Assembly (NCBI GenBank): GCA_963921825.1
Contig: OY997593.1
Coordinates: 48,034,039-48,098,038 of the forward strand
Direction: 5' to 3'
Source: Erodium maritimum
Taxonomy: Eukaryota > Streptophyta > Magnoliopsida > Geraniales > Geraniaceae
DNA length: 64,000 bases
Notes under the pieces: model-generated
Database searches by the model: none
The model's input: the letters and a program-made list of their open reading frames with translations, nothing else
Told to the model about the DNA's origin: nothing
Made by a program: the position numbers and the translations under genes
In this document: in pieces, positions 33,225-46,746 of the stretch
Layout of the letters: each line of letters begins with the position of its first letter
Numbering within the stretch: the stretch's first letter is position 1

Positions 33225-36200
33225 ATGGCAAATTCAGCGAACATTAATAGTTTGTCATTAAAAACCATTTTTGACAGGGTCAAGCTAAATGGGACAAACT
33301 ATTTGGACTGGTACAGAATTTTGAGGATAGTCCTCAAGTCTGAACGCAAAGAATATGTCCTTGACAAGGCTGTCTCTAAGACCATATCAGAGTTACATGA
33401 AGTGTCATTAACTGCTGAGAAGAATATCTCAGGGATCTGGGATCCAAGGATATTCTGATGGTCAACAAGGGAATTGGAAGTGGCATGGGCTGGGCCCATG
33501 CGCACTTGGCAGGAAAGATGAGACACCTGAGAATGTCTGCTTCTACTGCCAACAGCCTGGTCATTGGAACCGGGATTACAGGAAGTTCACGGCTGATCTG
33601 AAGAAGGGCAGTGGGACTGCGCCTTCATCAAATAGCCTGGATGGTCTGAAGAAGGGCAGTAGGACTGCGCCTTCATCAGGAAACCTGGATGATCTAAGGA
33701 AGGGCGGTGGGATCGTGCCTTTATTCGGTATTAACTCTATAGAGCTACATCTCTCTACTTCCAAAGATTCATGGGTATTAGATACCATGACTGAATCTCA
33801 CACATGCACTAATATATGGTGGCTGAAAGTAGGAGAGATTTGGAAAGCACGAAGTGGATCTCAGAGTTGTGGCAACTGCTGTAGGATCCATGAGTCTTGC
33901 TTTGCCAAGAGGCCTTGTCTTAGTATTGTATAATGTATATTGCATACCTACTTTTAGTAGGAATATTATATCTGTATCCGTGTTTGACAAGGAAGGATAT
34001 AATGTTAATATTGGAAATGGAGTTTTCAATGTTCTATGCAATGATATGTTTTATACCAGTACTGACATGGTTGGAGGATTGTACATATTATATATGGGTA
34101 ACAATGCCTCAAGTTCTATATATTCCGTTAATACCAAGAGGTCTAAATCCAACGATTTAAACCTAACTCTGTTAAGGCACTGTCATTTAGGTCGCATAAA
34201 CAAGAAGCACCTATCAGCACTTCAGAAGTGCGGACTTTCAGGTTCATTCGAATTCCATTCGATCGATAGGTGCAAGGTTTGTTTGATGGGCAAAATGACT
34301 AAAGTGCCCTTTTATCGATCGCGATGAAAGGGCTGGTGAATTATTGGGGCTGATACACTCGAATGTATGTAGACCAATAATTTCACTTGCCAGGAGGGGT
34401 TTTAACTACTTTATCACATTTACTGATGATTACAGTAAATATGGTTATGTCTATTCGCTGAGACATAAGTCTGAAGCTTTTGATAAATTCAAAGAGTTTA
34501 AGACTATAGTAGAAAACCAGCTGGACAAATGTATTAAGGCACTTCGATTGGATCGAGGTGGAAAATACTTGACCACAGAGTTATTAGATTATCCAAAAGA
34601 GAATGGGATCCTTTTGAAATGGACTCCTCCTAGGTCACTGTAGTTGAAAGGTGTAGCCAAACGGAGAAATCGGACATTGTTAGACAATGGTCTGTTCCAT
34701 GATTAGTTGGACTGATCTCCCAATCTCTTTTAGGGGTTTTGCTCTAGAGACGACCGCATTCATAGTGAATCGGGCTTCGACGAATGGTGTGGAATGGACA
34801 CCATTTTAAAAATGGTACGGGATGATGCCCGCTTTGTCCTTCCTAAAGATTTGTGGTTGCGAGGCTTATGTGAAACATTTGGTTTCGACTAAGCTCGAAC
34901 CAAGATCTGAGATATGCACCTTCGTGTGGTATCCCAAAGCAACAAGGGGATACTATTTCTACAATCCCAGTGAGAACATGGTGTTCGTCGCTTGGGGTGG
35001 GGTCTTTATGGAAAAGAAGTTTTGTTTCCAAAGACGTCATTGGGAGGACTGTGCATCTCGAAGAAATTCAGGATGGTACAGATCTGTCTAAACCAATTGG
35101 CAACCCAGTAGAAAGGAGCCAGAGATTGTCGTAGAGTAAGAACCAATTCCTGTTACAATTCCGGAAGGTCCAAGGCGATTTGAAAGGATCAATCTTCCAC
35201 CTCCAAGATATGGTATCCGGAGGTGACAATGAAGTCATGGTGGATCACGATGATCCAGCCACCTTTCAGGAAGTCGTGGATGGGCCCAACTCCGAGTTAT
35301 GGCTGGGAGCCATGAGGGAGGAAATGCAATCCATGTCGGACAACCGAGTCTGGGAACCGGTTGATCCCATCAATGGTGTGAGGACCATAGGATGCAAATG
35401 GATCTTCAAGGTGAAGTTTGACATGGACGGCAACCCTCTGACCTACAAAGCTCAACTGGTGGCGAAAGGTTATAGGCAGATCCAATGGATTGACTATGAG
35501 GAAACCTTCTCCTTAGTGGCTATGGTCAAAATCGATCCAAATTCATCTTGACATAACTGCGTATCATAATTACGAGATATGGCAAGTGGATGTCAAAACC
35601 GCTTTCCTAAATGGAAATTTGACTGAGTACGTTTGTATGTCTCGGCCCAAAGGTTTTGACGATCCGAAGAATAAAGGAAAGATTTATAAGTTGTTGAAAT
35701 CCATTTATGGATTGAAACGAACTTCTCGGAGTTGGATCCTTCGTTTTGATGAAGCTGTAATTGGATTTGGCTTAATCAAGAACGAGGATGAATCTTGCGT
35801 TTATAAGAAGGCTAGTGGGAGCAATATTACCTTTCTGGTTCTCATTGAAAACGACATCCCAACCTTGCACGAGACTAAAGCTTGGTTGAGGAAGTGTTCT
35901 TCAATAAAGGACTTAGGCGATGCTTCTCATATCTTAAGGATTAAGATATGTAGAGATCGCACCAAGAGGGTCTTGGATTTAAGTCAGGGAACCTATGTGA
36001 ACAAGGCATTGAGTAGGTTCTTAATGCTCGATTCAAAGAAAGGACTCTTACCCACTAGTCATGGCATTCATCTCAGCAAGACTCAGTGTCCTAAGACACC
36101 TGATGAGCTGAAAAGGATGATGAGAATCCTATGCGCCTTGGGGCAGGATCGATCATATATGCCATGACATGTATGAGACCAGACGTCTCGTAAGCCTTAT

Positions 36201-36754
36201 GTTGTACCAGTAGACATCATTCTAACCCGGGGGAAAGATGATGCTGAACTAGTCGTCGAAGGATGAGTAGACGCTAGTTTTCCAAGACAAATCCAGATGA
36301 CTTTTGAAGTCAATCAGGATATGTGTTTACGCTGAATGGCAGAGCTTTAGCTGGGAAAGCGTAAAGCAAGATACCATTGCCGAATCTACGACAGAGGCCA
36401 AGTACATGGATGCTGCAGAGGCAGCTAAGGAGGCTATGTGGATTTGGAAATTCATGGCAGGGCTGGGTGTAATTAAAAACCCATCCAGTCCGGTGAATCC
36501 ATTTTGCGACAACACAAGGGCCATTGCGCAAGCTAAAAGCCTAGATCGCATAACAAATCCAAACATGTACTGCGGCGTATCCACCTCATCAGATAAATAC
36601 TGAACTGAGGTGAAGTGAAGATAACCGATATTGCAATAGATGATAACATAGCCAACCCTTTGACTAAGGCAGTGTCACTGCCTGAACATGTTAGACATGT
36701 AAAGTCGATGGGGACATATTGGAGTTTAGATTGGAACTAGGGCAAGTGGGAGAT
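33225..36754 (+). mobile_element. Coding remnants of the inner copia (gag-PR-IN-RT-RH order)
   Basis: The gag start is at 33225 (LNGTNYLDWYRILRIVLKSE), a CCHC zinc knuckle lies near 33535-33580, and a protease region at about 33770-34100. Integrase (GKMTKVPF, ITFTDDYSKYGYVY) spans about 34150-34640, reverse transcriptase about 35180-36170 (GCKWIFKVK, VDVKTAFLNGNL), and RNase H about 36300-36650. The order is that of Ty1/copia. It is broken, with roughly ten interruptions, and is not a functional polyprotein. Confidence 0.88.
36740..36754 (+). other. Polypurine tract, inner copia
   Basis: GGGCAAGTGGGAGAT immediately precedes TGTTAG of the 3' LTR. The same tract precedes the outer 3' LTR at 45039-45053. 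Confidence 0.85.
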
Positions 36755-38441
36755 TGTTAGTCTTAGTGCCCGTAGTTTAATCCTAAATGTCCAAATGTAT
36801 ATATCATCGTTAGCAATAAAATTAAAGCGGCTTTATATTACTTATGTGTTGGAGTAATATATCGATGTGTGCTCTGATCTATGCCCACCATGCGAATAGA
36901 ACCATAGATCGAGATAGATCACACTCGATGGGTCCCTAGTCAACAAAGCTTCACTAGAAGCGACTAGTATGAAAGATGGCTCTTTATGGCTTACGTTCTG
37001 TTAGTCATTGGAATGGGATTCCGGAGTCTGATCATAGATATCATGTAGGACATGATATTGGACGACCCGCCCTGAATATGTGCCATAGATTAAGTCATGA
37101 ACATATTCAGTGTTGTAGCTTGTCATGTATCCTTAGACCAAGGAGTCTTTGTGATCGCTATGTAGTCAACAACTGAGTTTGACCTGAGCCTAACGTTGTC
37201 CGTAACAGGGCTTCCATAACGGCCAGGATTGGCTTGGGGACGGGCTACATGAGTGACACGAAAGACGGCTAAGGGATTTATCCCTCATACTAAGGTATGG
37301 GAAAGATATCGGTTCTCGGCCACTTGATCGAGAGTGACTGGAAGAATAGCATGGCCATGCACATGATACTGGGTATCATATCTTCAGTCATCTCACATAT
37401 CAAGGAACGGTGATTGAGCATAATAAGGATGACGGCTCTATGCCTTATCTCAATCAGGATATCAGAGATAAAAGGATAATGACAGGGACGACGGAAAGGT
37501 TAGAATCGACAGGGTCGATTCGTTATGTAGTGTCAGGCAATACTAAAGTCTCGTTAGTTGCCACTTAAATAGGATCAAGTAAAATGGGATTTTACGTTGA
37601 TCTATTGACATGCATAAACCTAAGGGTCACACCGGAGGATGAAACTCATTGACACATTTATGGAGAATGGCCAAAAGGGAGTTGTCTCGGGACATGACCA
37701 AAACTGGGTTTTGGGTCATGTGCTCGTACGTGAATAGGACTTTACGGATCGAGACAAGGCTTGGAGTCTTGGGATTGATCGCGTCGGATAATGTTGGACA
37801 TTTCCGGTATGGAAGGCTTGGAGGCGATGAGCGAATCACGGGACCTCGTTAGAAATGGCCACGGGCCATGTTCCAAGAGGCCCATGAAAGGCCCATGCAA
37901 CCAAGGCCCATGGAACTAATTAATCAAGTCTTGATTAATTAGTACTAAGTAAGCAAGACAAGGATTAAGGTGTTGGTGATTCACCACCTAACCCAATCTT
38001 GTCTTGCCATACTTGTCCTATTTACACCTTACTTGACACCATACTTGTCCCATGCCTTTAGTTGGACAAGTATGGGTTTTGTTATGTTTAAGTCATCTTT
38101 TTTCAACATAACAAACACAAGACAAGAATAGGAAACACATTTTCTCTCCCTCTTCCATGGCCATTTCGGGTTTGGCTAGTTTCCTCCTCCATTTTTGTGT
38201 TCTTGAGTCCTCAAAGAGAAGAACTACGTGGCTTTGATTCCCATGTGGATACGTAGGCGTCTTGGAGACTCAAGCCAATCATTCGTTACCCGGTGTTCTT
38301 GTTTTGGTAAGAACTAGTGCTGAAATTTTCTCTTGTGAATCCATTCTTTGTTAGTTGTTTCATGGTTTTAATCGTCTCTTGGTTTTCATTGATTTTCCGC
38401 TGCGAGTTGGTTCATCTCCAACCTTACCTCGAGACCCAACA
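36755..38441 (+). mobile_element. Inner copia 3' LTR (1687 bp)
   Basis: Same length as, and apparently identical to, 29981-31667. Confidence 0.93.
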
Positions 38442-38446
38442 CGAGA
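38442..38446. repeat. Target site duplication CGAGA (right) of inner copia
   Basis: Directly followed by TAGATCACACTCG, where the outer LTR resumes. Confidence 0.93.
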
Positions 38447-39974
38447 TAGATCACACTCGATGGGTCCCTAGTCAACAAAGCTTCACTAGAAGCGACTAGT
38501 ATGAAAGATGGCTCTTTATGGCTTACGTTCTGTTAGTCATTGGAATGAGATTCCGGAGTCTGATCATAGATATCATGTGGGACATGATATTGGACGACCC
38601 GCCCTGAATATGTGCCATAGATTAAGTCATGAACATATTCAGTGTTGTAGCTTGTCATGTATCCTTAGACCAAGGAGTCTTTGTGATCGCTATGTAGTCA
38701 ACAACTGAGTTTGACCTGAGCCTAACGTTGTCCGTAACAGGGCTTCCATAACGGCCAGGATTGGCTTGGGGACGGGCTACATGAGTGACACGAAAGACGG
38801 CTAAGGGATTTATCCCTCATACTAAGGTATGGGAAAGATATCGGTTCTCGGCCACTTGATCGAGAGTGACTGGAAGAATAGCATGGCCATGCACATGATA
38901 CTGGGTATCATATCTTCAGTCATCTCACATATCAAGGAACGGTGATTGAGAATAATAAGGATGACGGTTCTATGCCTTATCTCAATCAGGATATCGGAGA
39001 TAAAAGGATAATGACAAGGACGACGGAAAGGTTAGAATCGACAGGGTCAATTCGTTATGTAGTGTCAGGCAATACTAAAGTCTCGTTAGTTGCCACTTAA
39101 ATAGGATCAAGTAAAATGGGATTTTACGTTGATCTATTGACATGCATAAACCTAAGGGTCACACCGGAGGATGAAACTCATTGACACATTTATGGAGAAT
39201 GGCCAAAACGGAGTTGTCTCGGGACATGACCAAAACTGGGTTTTGGGTCATGTGCCCGTAAGTGAATAGGACTTTACGGATCGAGACAAGGCTTGGAGTC
39301 TTGGGATTGATCGCATCGGATAATGTTGGACATTTCCGGTATGGAAGGCATGGAGGCGATGAGCGAATCACGGGACCTCGTTGGAAATGGCCACGGGCCA
39401 TGTTCCAAGAGGCCCATGAAAGGCCCATGCAACCAAGGCCCATGGAACTAATTAATCAAGTCTTGATTAATTAGTACTAAGTAAGCAAGACAAGGATTAA
39501 GGTGTTGGTGATTCACCACCTAACCCAATCTTGTCTTGCCATACTTTGTCCTATTTACACCTTACTTGACACCATACTTGTCCCATGCCTTTAGTTGGAC
39601 AAGTATGGGTTTTGTTATGTTTAAGTCATCTTTTTTCAACATAACAAACACAAGACAAGAATAGGAAACACAACTTCTCTCTCCCTTCCTTTTCAATTTC
39701 GGGTTTGGCAAGCTCCCACCTCCATTTTTGTGTTCTTGAATCCTCAAAGAGAAGAACTACGTGTCTTTGATTCCCATGTGGATACGTAGGCGTCTTGGAG
39801 ACTCAAGCCAATCATTCGTTAACCGGTGTTCTTGTTTTGGTAAGAACTAGTGCTGAATTTTTCTCTTGTGAATCCATTCTTTGTTAGTTGTTTCATGGTT
39901 TTAATCGTCTCTTGGTTTTCATTGATTTTCCGCTGCGAGTTGGTTCATCTCCAACCCTACCTCGAGACCCAACA
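38447..39974 (+). mobile_element. Outer copia 5' LTR, remaining 1528 bp
   Basis: Completes the LTR begun at 29821-29980 (160 + 1528 = 1688 bp, matching the 1688-bp 3' LTR). Confidence 0.92.
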
Positions 39975-39975
39975 G

Positions 39976-39987
39976 TGGTATCAGAGC
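39976..39987 (+). other. Primer-binding site, outer copia
   Basis: TGGTATCAGAGC one base after the LTR end, as in the inner copy. Confidence 0.92.
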
Positions 39988-41525
39988 CGTGCTACCTTCG
40001 GGATTCACAAGACGGTGTTCAAAGTTTCGGTTTTGCTTGAAAGTTTCGTTTTTGGCATGTTGTTTTGCTAAATTGTTTGATAACATGTTTTAAATTCTTG
40101 TTCATGGATTTAATGCATGTAAAATGAATTTTTGAATATTATTTCAAATCTGGAAATTTTGAAAAAAATTTGATTTTTCGGGTCTCGGGAGCAGGACTCT
40201 CGGGGAGCCGAAACCGGGACCGAACGGGGCTCCGTTGGACGGAGCTAGGCCAAGCATGACCATTGGATGGTTGATATGCCAAGGATAAACCGTTTTGTTA
40301 GTTATGACGAGTTTGGAACCGTCATGACGAACTCGAAGATCAAATGTTCAAAAGTTTCATTTTTGAACGGTTTCGATAAACCGAGCATCAAAAAATTTCG
40401 AAACTTGGCTATTAATTAAAACCGGAAAATCACATGATGTTTGATAACATGCTTGTTTGATAACACGATGTGTGATGTGATGTTGGTGTACATAATAGCC
40501 CCGGGCTCGATTTAATTATTTATCGCTTTTCACGGCCTGCGAGCCGTTAGAGTTAGCGTGTAATTATTCTTTCAAGGTGTGGTCGTCGAACCACTTGTTT
40601 GTAATATTTATTTATTCCCGACCTGCGAGTCGTGTATTAAATTGTAATATTTTACTCAAGACGAAGAAAGGGCGAAAAGGTCATTTGGTGGCTTTTCGGG
40701 TGTTGGCATCGGCTTGGAGTCGGTGGAGCTCAAGAAGCTAGTGGGAGTTAGTTTAGGGGGCTATTATGTGCACATTTATCGCTTTATGCTTGGTTTAGTT
40801 TATGCATGATTAATTCTATGTGTTTTAGAATTCCATGCTTAACTTTATTTACCGAGCATATCACCTCACATGCAAAGATAAAATTGGAATTTTAATCCTT
40901 GTGTGTGAACCCTTAGAACCGTCATTGCATTGGATGTAGTTGACGGGTTCAAAGGAAGAATTACATTGGATGTAATTTGAGGCATCATTGCATTTGGAAT
41001 GTAGTTGATGTGCTCATCGCATCTAGGATGTGCCAAAGTTTTGAACACAACTTGACAAGTAAAAGCGGGTCATGTCCGATACCTCCCAATCATCAACACC
41101 TTACTACCTCCCCGTCCTATGGTTGTCGTGCGCATTAGCGGAGCATCCATGGGGAAGCGGGGTAGTAGGTTTGGACGACATATGTGGGTGTCGTGCGCAT
41201 TAGCGGAGCACCTACATAGTGACGAGCCATAGTTGAAAATTGGTGGACCCGACTACGATTCTCGGCCTGAGGTTGAGCTAGGGTAACAGATAGGGTAAGT
41301 CGTGTACATAAGTACATACCCTAGCCAAGAGTCACATTGGATGTGATTGGATGGAGTCCTACCTACATAGCTCGATTAAGTGGTGAGCATTAGTTCAGCT
41401 TAATCGAGTGAATCAAGGATCTTGGTTTCAGATTCTAAAGGTTTAGAATTGATTGTTGGTGTTTAAGCTTGATCTTCATAAAATTTATTTAGTTTACTGA
41501 TTGAATTTTATCTGTTGTAGATCAA
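39988..41525 (+). other. Untranslated leader of the outer copia
   Basis: Nearly identical to 31681-33224, with small indels. No gene found. Confidence 0.8.
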
Positions 41526-44500
41526 ATGGCAAATTCAGCGAACATTAATAGTTTGTCATTAAAAACCATTCTTGACAGGGTCAAGCTAAATGGGACAAAC
41601 TATTTGGACTGGTACAGAATTTTGAGGATAGTCCTCAAGTCTGAACGCAAAGAATATGTCCTTGACAAGGCTGTCTCTAAGACCATATCAGAGTTACATG
41701 AAGTGTCATCAACTGCTGAGAAGAATATCTCAGGGATCTGGGATCCAAGGATATTCTGATGGTCAACAAGGGAATTGGAAGTGGCAAGGGCTGGGCCCAT
41801 GCGCACTTGGCAGGAAAGATGAGACACTTGAGAATGTCTGCTTCTACTGCCAACAGCCTGGTCATTGGAACCGGGATTACAGGAAGTTCACGGCTGATCT
41901 GAAGAAGGGCAGTGGGACTGCGCCTTCATCAAATAGCCTGGATGATCTGAAGAAGGGCAGTAGGACTGCGCCTTCATCAGGAAACCTGGATGATCTAAGG
42001 AAGGGCGGTGGGATCGTGCCTTCATTCGGTATTAACTCTATAGAGCTACATCTCTCTACTTCCAAAGATTCATGGGTATTAGATACCATGACTGAATCTC
42101 ACACATGCACTAATATATGGTGGCTGAAAGTAGGAGAGATTTGGAAAGCACGAAATGGACCTCAGAGTTGTGGCAACTGCTGTAGGATCCATGAGTCTTG
42201 CTTTGCCAAGAGGCCTTGTCTTAGTATTGTATAATGTATATTGCATACCTACTTTTAGTAGAAATATTATATCTGTATCCGTGTTTGACAAGGAAGGATA
42301 TAATGTTAATATTGGAAATGGAGTTTTCAATGTTCTATGCAATGATATGTTTTATACCAGTACTGACATGGTTGGAGGATTGTACATATTAGATATGGGT
42401 AACAATGCCTCAAGTTCTATATATTCCATTAATACCAAGAGGTCTAAATCCAACGATTTAAACCTAACTCTGTTATGGTACTGTCATTTGGGTCGCATAA
42501 ACAAGAAGCGCCTATCAGCACTTCAGAAGTGCGGGCTTTCAGGTTCATTCGAATTCCATTCGATCGATAGGTGCAAGGTTTGTTTGATGGGCAAAATGAC
42601 TAAAGTGCCCTTTATCGATCGCGATGAAAGGGCGGGTGAATTATTGGGGCTGATACACTCGAATGTGTGTAGACCAATAAGTTCACTTGCCAGGAGGGGT
42701 TTTAGCTACTTTATCACATTTACTGATGATTACAGTAAATATGGTTATGTCTATTCGGTGAGACATAAGTCTGAAGCTTTTGATAAATTCAAAGAGTTTA
42801 AGACTATAGTAGAAAACCAGCTCGACAAAGGTATTAAGGCACTTCGATTGGATCGAGGTGGAAAATACTTGACCACAGAGTTATTAGATCATCTAAAAGA
42901 GAATGGGATCCTTTTGGAATGGACTCCTCCTAGGTCACTGTAGTTGAAAGGTGTAGCCAAACGGAGAAATCGGACATTGTTAGACAATGGTCTGTTTCAT
43001 GATTAGTTGGACTGATCTCCAAATCTCTTTTAGGGGTTTTGCTCTAGAGACGACCGCATTCATAGTGAATCGGGCTTCGACGAATGGTGTGGAAGGGACA
43101 CCATTTTAAAAATGGTACGGGATGATGCCCGCTTTGTACTTCCTAAAGATTTGTGGTTGCGAGGCTTATGTGAAACATTTGGTTTCGACTAAGCTCGAAC
43201 CAAGATCTGAGATATGCACCTTCGTGTGGTATCCCAAAGCAACAAGGGGATACTATTTCTACAATCCCAGTGAGAACATGGTGTTCGTCGCTTGGGGTGG
43301 GGTCTTTATGGAAAAGAAGTTTTGTTTCCAAAGACGTCATTGGGAGGACTGTGCATCTCGAAGAAATTCAGGATGGTACAGATCTGTCTAAACCAATTGA
43401 CAACCCAGTAGAAAGGAGCCAGAGATTGTCGTAGAGTAAGAACCAATTCCTGTTACAATTCCGGAAGGTCCAAGGCGATTTGAAAGGATCAATCTTCCAC
43501 CTCCAAGATATGGTATCCGGAGGTGACAATGAAGTCATGGTGGATCACGATGATCCAGCCACCTTTCAGGAAGTCGTGGATGGGCCCAACTCCGAGTTAT
43601 GGCTGGGAGCCATGAGGGAGGAAATGCAATCCATGTCGGACAACCGAGTCTGGGAACCGGTTGATCCCATCAATGGTGTGAGGACCATCGGATGCAAATG
43701 GATCTTCAAGGTGAAGATGGACATGGACAACAACCCTCTGACCTACAAAGCTCAACTGGTGGCGAAAGGTTATAGGCAGATCCAATGGATTGACTATGAG
43801 GAAACCTTCTCCCTAGTGGCTATGGTCAAAATCGATCCAAATTCTTCTTGACATAACTGCGTATCATAATTACGAGATATGGCAAGTGGATGTCAAAACC
43901 GCTTTCCTAAATAGAAATTGACTGAGTACGTTTGTATGTCTCGGCCCAAAGGTTTTGATGATCCGAAGAATAAGGGAAAGAGTTATAAGTTGTTGAAATC
44001 CATTTATGGATTGAAACGAACTTCTCGGAGTTGGATCCTTCGTTTTGATGAAGCTATAATTGGATTTGGCTTAATCAAGAACGAGGATGAATCTTGCGTT
44101 TATAAGAAGGCTAGTGGGAGCAAGATTACCTTTCTGGTTCTCATTGAAAACGACATCCCAACCTTGGACGAGACTTAAGTTTGGTTGAGGAAGTGTTTTT
44201 CAATAAATGACTTAGGCGATGCTTCTTATATCTTAGGGATTAAGATATGTAGAGATCGCACCAAAAGGGTCTTGGATTTAAGTCAGGGAACCTATGTGAA
44301 CAAGGCATTGAGTAGGTTCTTAATGCTCGATTCAAAGAAAGGACTTTTACCCACTAGTCATGGCATTCATCTCAGCAAGACTCAGTGTCCTAAGACACCT
44401 GATGAGCTGAAAAGGATGATGAGAATCCTATGCGCCTGGGGGCAGGATCGATCATATATGCCATGACATGTATGAAACCAGACGTCTCGTAAGCCTTATG

Positions 44501-45053
44501 TTGTACCAGTAGACATCATTCTAACCCGGGGGAAAGATGATGCTGAACTAGTCGTCGAAGGATGAGTAGACGCTAGTTTTCCAAGAAAAATCTAGATGAC
44601 TTTAGAAGTCAATCAGGATATGTGTTTACGCTGAATGGCAGAGCTTTAGCTGGGAAAGCGTAAAGCAAGATACCATTGCCGAATCTACGACAGAGGCCAA
44701 GTACATGGATGCTGCAGAGGCAGCTAAGGAGGCTATGTGGATTTGGAAATTCATGGCAGGGCTGGGTGTAATTAAAAACCCATCCAGTCCGGTGAATCCA
44801 TTTTGCGATAACACAAGGGCCATTGCGCAAGCTAAAAGCCTAGATCGCATAACAAATCCAAACATGTACTGCGGCGTATCCACCTCATCAGATAAATACT
44901 GAACTGAGGTGAAGTGAAGATAACCGATATTGCAACAGATGATAACATACCCAACCCTTTGACTAAGGCAGTGTCACTGCCTGAACATGTTAGACATGTA
45001 AAGTCGATGAGGACATATTGGAGTTTAGATTGGAACTAGGGCAAGTGGGAGAT
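41526..45053 (+). mobile_element. Coding remnants of the outer copia
   Basis: Same domain order as the inner copy: gag start 41526, zinc knuckle near 41836-41880, integrase about 42450-42940, reverse transcriptase about 43480-44470, RNase H about 44600-44950. Broken, with about as many interruptions as the inner copy and most of them in common. Confidence 0.88.
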
Positions 45054-46741
45054 TGTTAGTCTTAGTGCCCGTAGTTCAATCCTAAATGTCCAAATGTATA
45101 TATCATCGTTAGCAATAAAATTAAAGCGGCTTTATATTACTTATGTGTTGGAGTAATATATCGATGTGTGCTCTGATCTATGCCCACCATGCGAATAGAA
45201 CCATAGATCGAGATAGATCACACTCGATGGGTCCCTAGTCAACAAAGCTTCACTAGAAGCGACTAGTATGAAAGATGGCTTTTTATGGCTTACGTTCTGT
45301 TAGTCATTGGAATGAGATTCCGGAGTCTGATCATAGATATCATGTGGGACATGATATTGGACGACCCGCCCTGAATATGTGCCATAGATTAAGTCATGAA
45401 CATATTCAGTGTTGTAGCTTATCATGTATCCTTAGACCAAGGAGTCTTTGTGATCGCTATGTAGTCAACAACTGAGTTTGACCTGAGCCTAACGTTGTCC
45501 GTAACAGGGCTTCCATAACGGCCAGGATTGGCTTGGGGACGGGCTACATGAGTGACACGAAAGACGGCTAAGGGATTTATCCCTCATACTAAGGTATGGG
45601 AAAGATATCGGTTCTCAGCCACTTGATCGAGAGTGACTGGAAGAATAGCATGGCCATGCACATGATACTGGGTATCATATCTTCAGTCATCTCGCATATC
45701 AAGGAACGGTGATTGAGAATAATAAGGATGACGGCTCTATGCCTTATCTCAATCAGGATATCGGAGATAAAAGGATAATGACAGGGACGACGGAAAGGTT
45801 AGAATCGACAGGGTCAATTCGTTATGTAGTGTCAGGCAATACTAAAGTCTCGTTAGTTGCCACTTAAATAGGATCAAGTAAAATGGGATTTTACGTTGAT
45901 CTATTGACATGCATAAACCTAAGGGTCACACCGGAGGATGAAACTCATTGACACATTTATGGAGAATGGCCAAAACGGAGTTGTCTCGGGACATGACCAA
46001 AACTGGGTTTTGGGTCATGTGCCCGTAAGTGAATAGGACTTTACGGATCGAGACAAGGCTTGGAGTCTTGGGATTGATCGCGTCGGATAATGTTGGACAT
46101 TTCCGGTATGGAAGGCATGGAGGCGATGAGCGAATCACGGGACCTCGTTGGAAATGGCCACGGGCCATGTTCCAAGAGGCCCATGAAAGGCCCATGCAAC
46201 CAAGGCCCATGGAACTAATTAATCAAGTCTTGATTAATTAGTACTAAGTAAGCAAGACAAGGATTAAGGTGTTGGTGATTCACCACCTAACCCAATCTTG
46301 TCTTGCCATACTTTGTCCTATTTACACCTTACTTGACACCATACTTGTCCCATGCCTTTAGTTGGACAAGTATGGGTTTTGTTATGTTTAAGTCATCTTT
46401 TTTCAACATAACAAACACAAGACAAGAATAGGAAACACAACTTCTCTCTCCCTTCCTTTTCAATTTCGGGTTTGGCAAGCTCCCACCTCCATTTTTGTGT
46501 TCTTGAGTCCTCAAAGAGAAGAACTACGTGGCTTTGATTCCCATGTGGATACGTAGGCGTCTTGGAGACTCAAGCCAATCATTCGTTAACTGGTGTTCTT
46601 GTTTTGGTAAGAACTAGTGCTGAATTTTTCTCTTGTGAATCCATTCTTTGTTATTTGTTTCATGGTTTTAATCGTCTCTTGGTTTTCATTGATTTTCCGC
46701 TGCGAGTTGGTTCATCTCCAACCCTACCTCGAGACCCAACA
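45054..46741 (+). mobile_element. Outer copia 3' LTR (1688 bp)
   Basis: Begins TGTTAGTC after the purine tract and ends CCCAACA, followed by the target duplication CAGGA. Confidence 0.93.
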
Positions 46742-46746
46742 CAGGA
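46742..46746. repeat. Target site duplication CAGGA (right) of outer copia
   Basis: Partner of 29816-29820. LINE B coding sequence resumes here. Confidence 0.93.

Larger units (their letters stand above)
29981..38441 (+). mobile_element. Inner Ty1/copia element, 8461 bp, structurally complete but coding-defective
   Basis: Two LTRs of 1687 bp each (29981-31667, 36755-38441) show no difference on reading, so the insertion is very recent. It has a Met primer site at 31669-31680, a ~1.5 kb leader, coding remnants in copia order, and a purine-rich tract before the 3' LTR. It landed at base 160 of the 5' LTR of a relative, with TSD CGAGA. The coding region is interrupted several times, in a pattern largely shared with the outer copy. 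The family was therefore probably already defective and moved with enzymes from an intact relative (inference). Confidence 0.94.
29821..46741 (+). mobile_element. Outer Ty1/copia element with a nested same-family copy
   Basis: It is bounded by TGTTAG...CCCAACA with a perfect 5-bp target duplication CAGGA, inserted within the reverse transcriptase of LINE B. Its 5' LTR is split into 29821-29980 and 38447-39974 by the inner element. The internal region is 39975-45053 and the 3' LTR is 45054-46741. Without the inner copy and its 5-bp duplication it is about 8.45 kb. About a dozen differences separate its LTRs by eye (~0.7%). At 1.3e-8 substitutions per site per year this is roughly 0.3 million years. 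The coding part is broken in several places. Confidence 0.93.
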
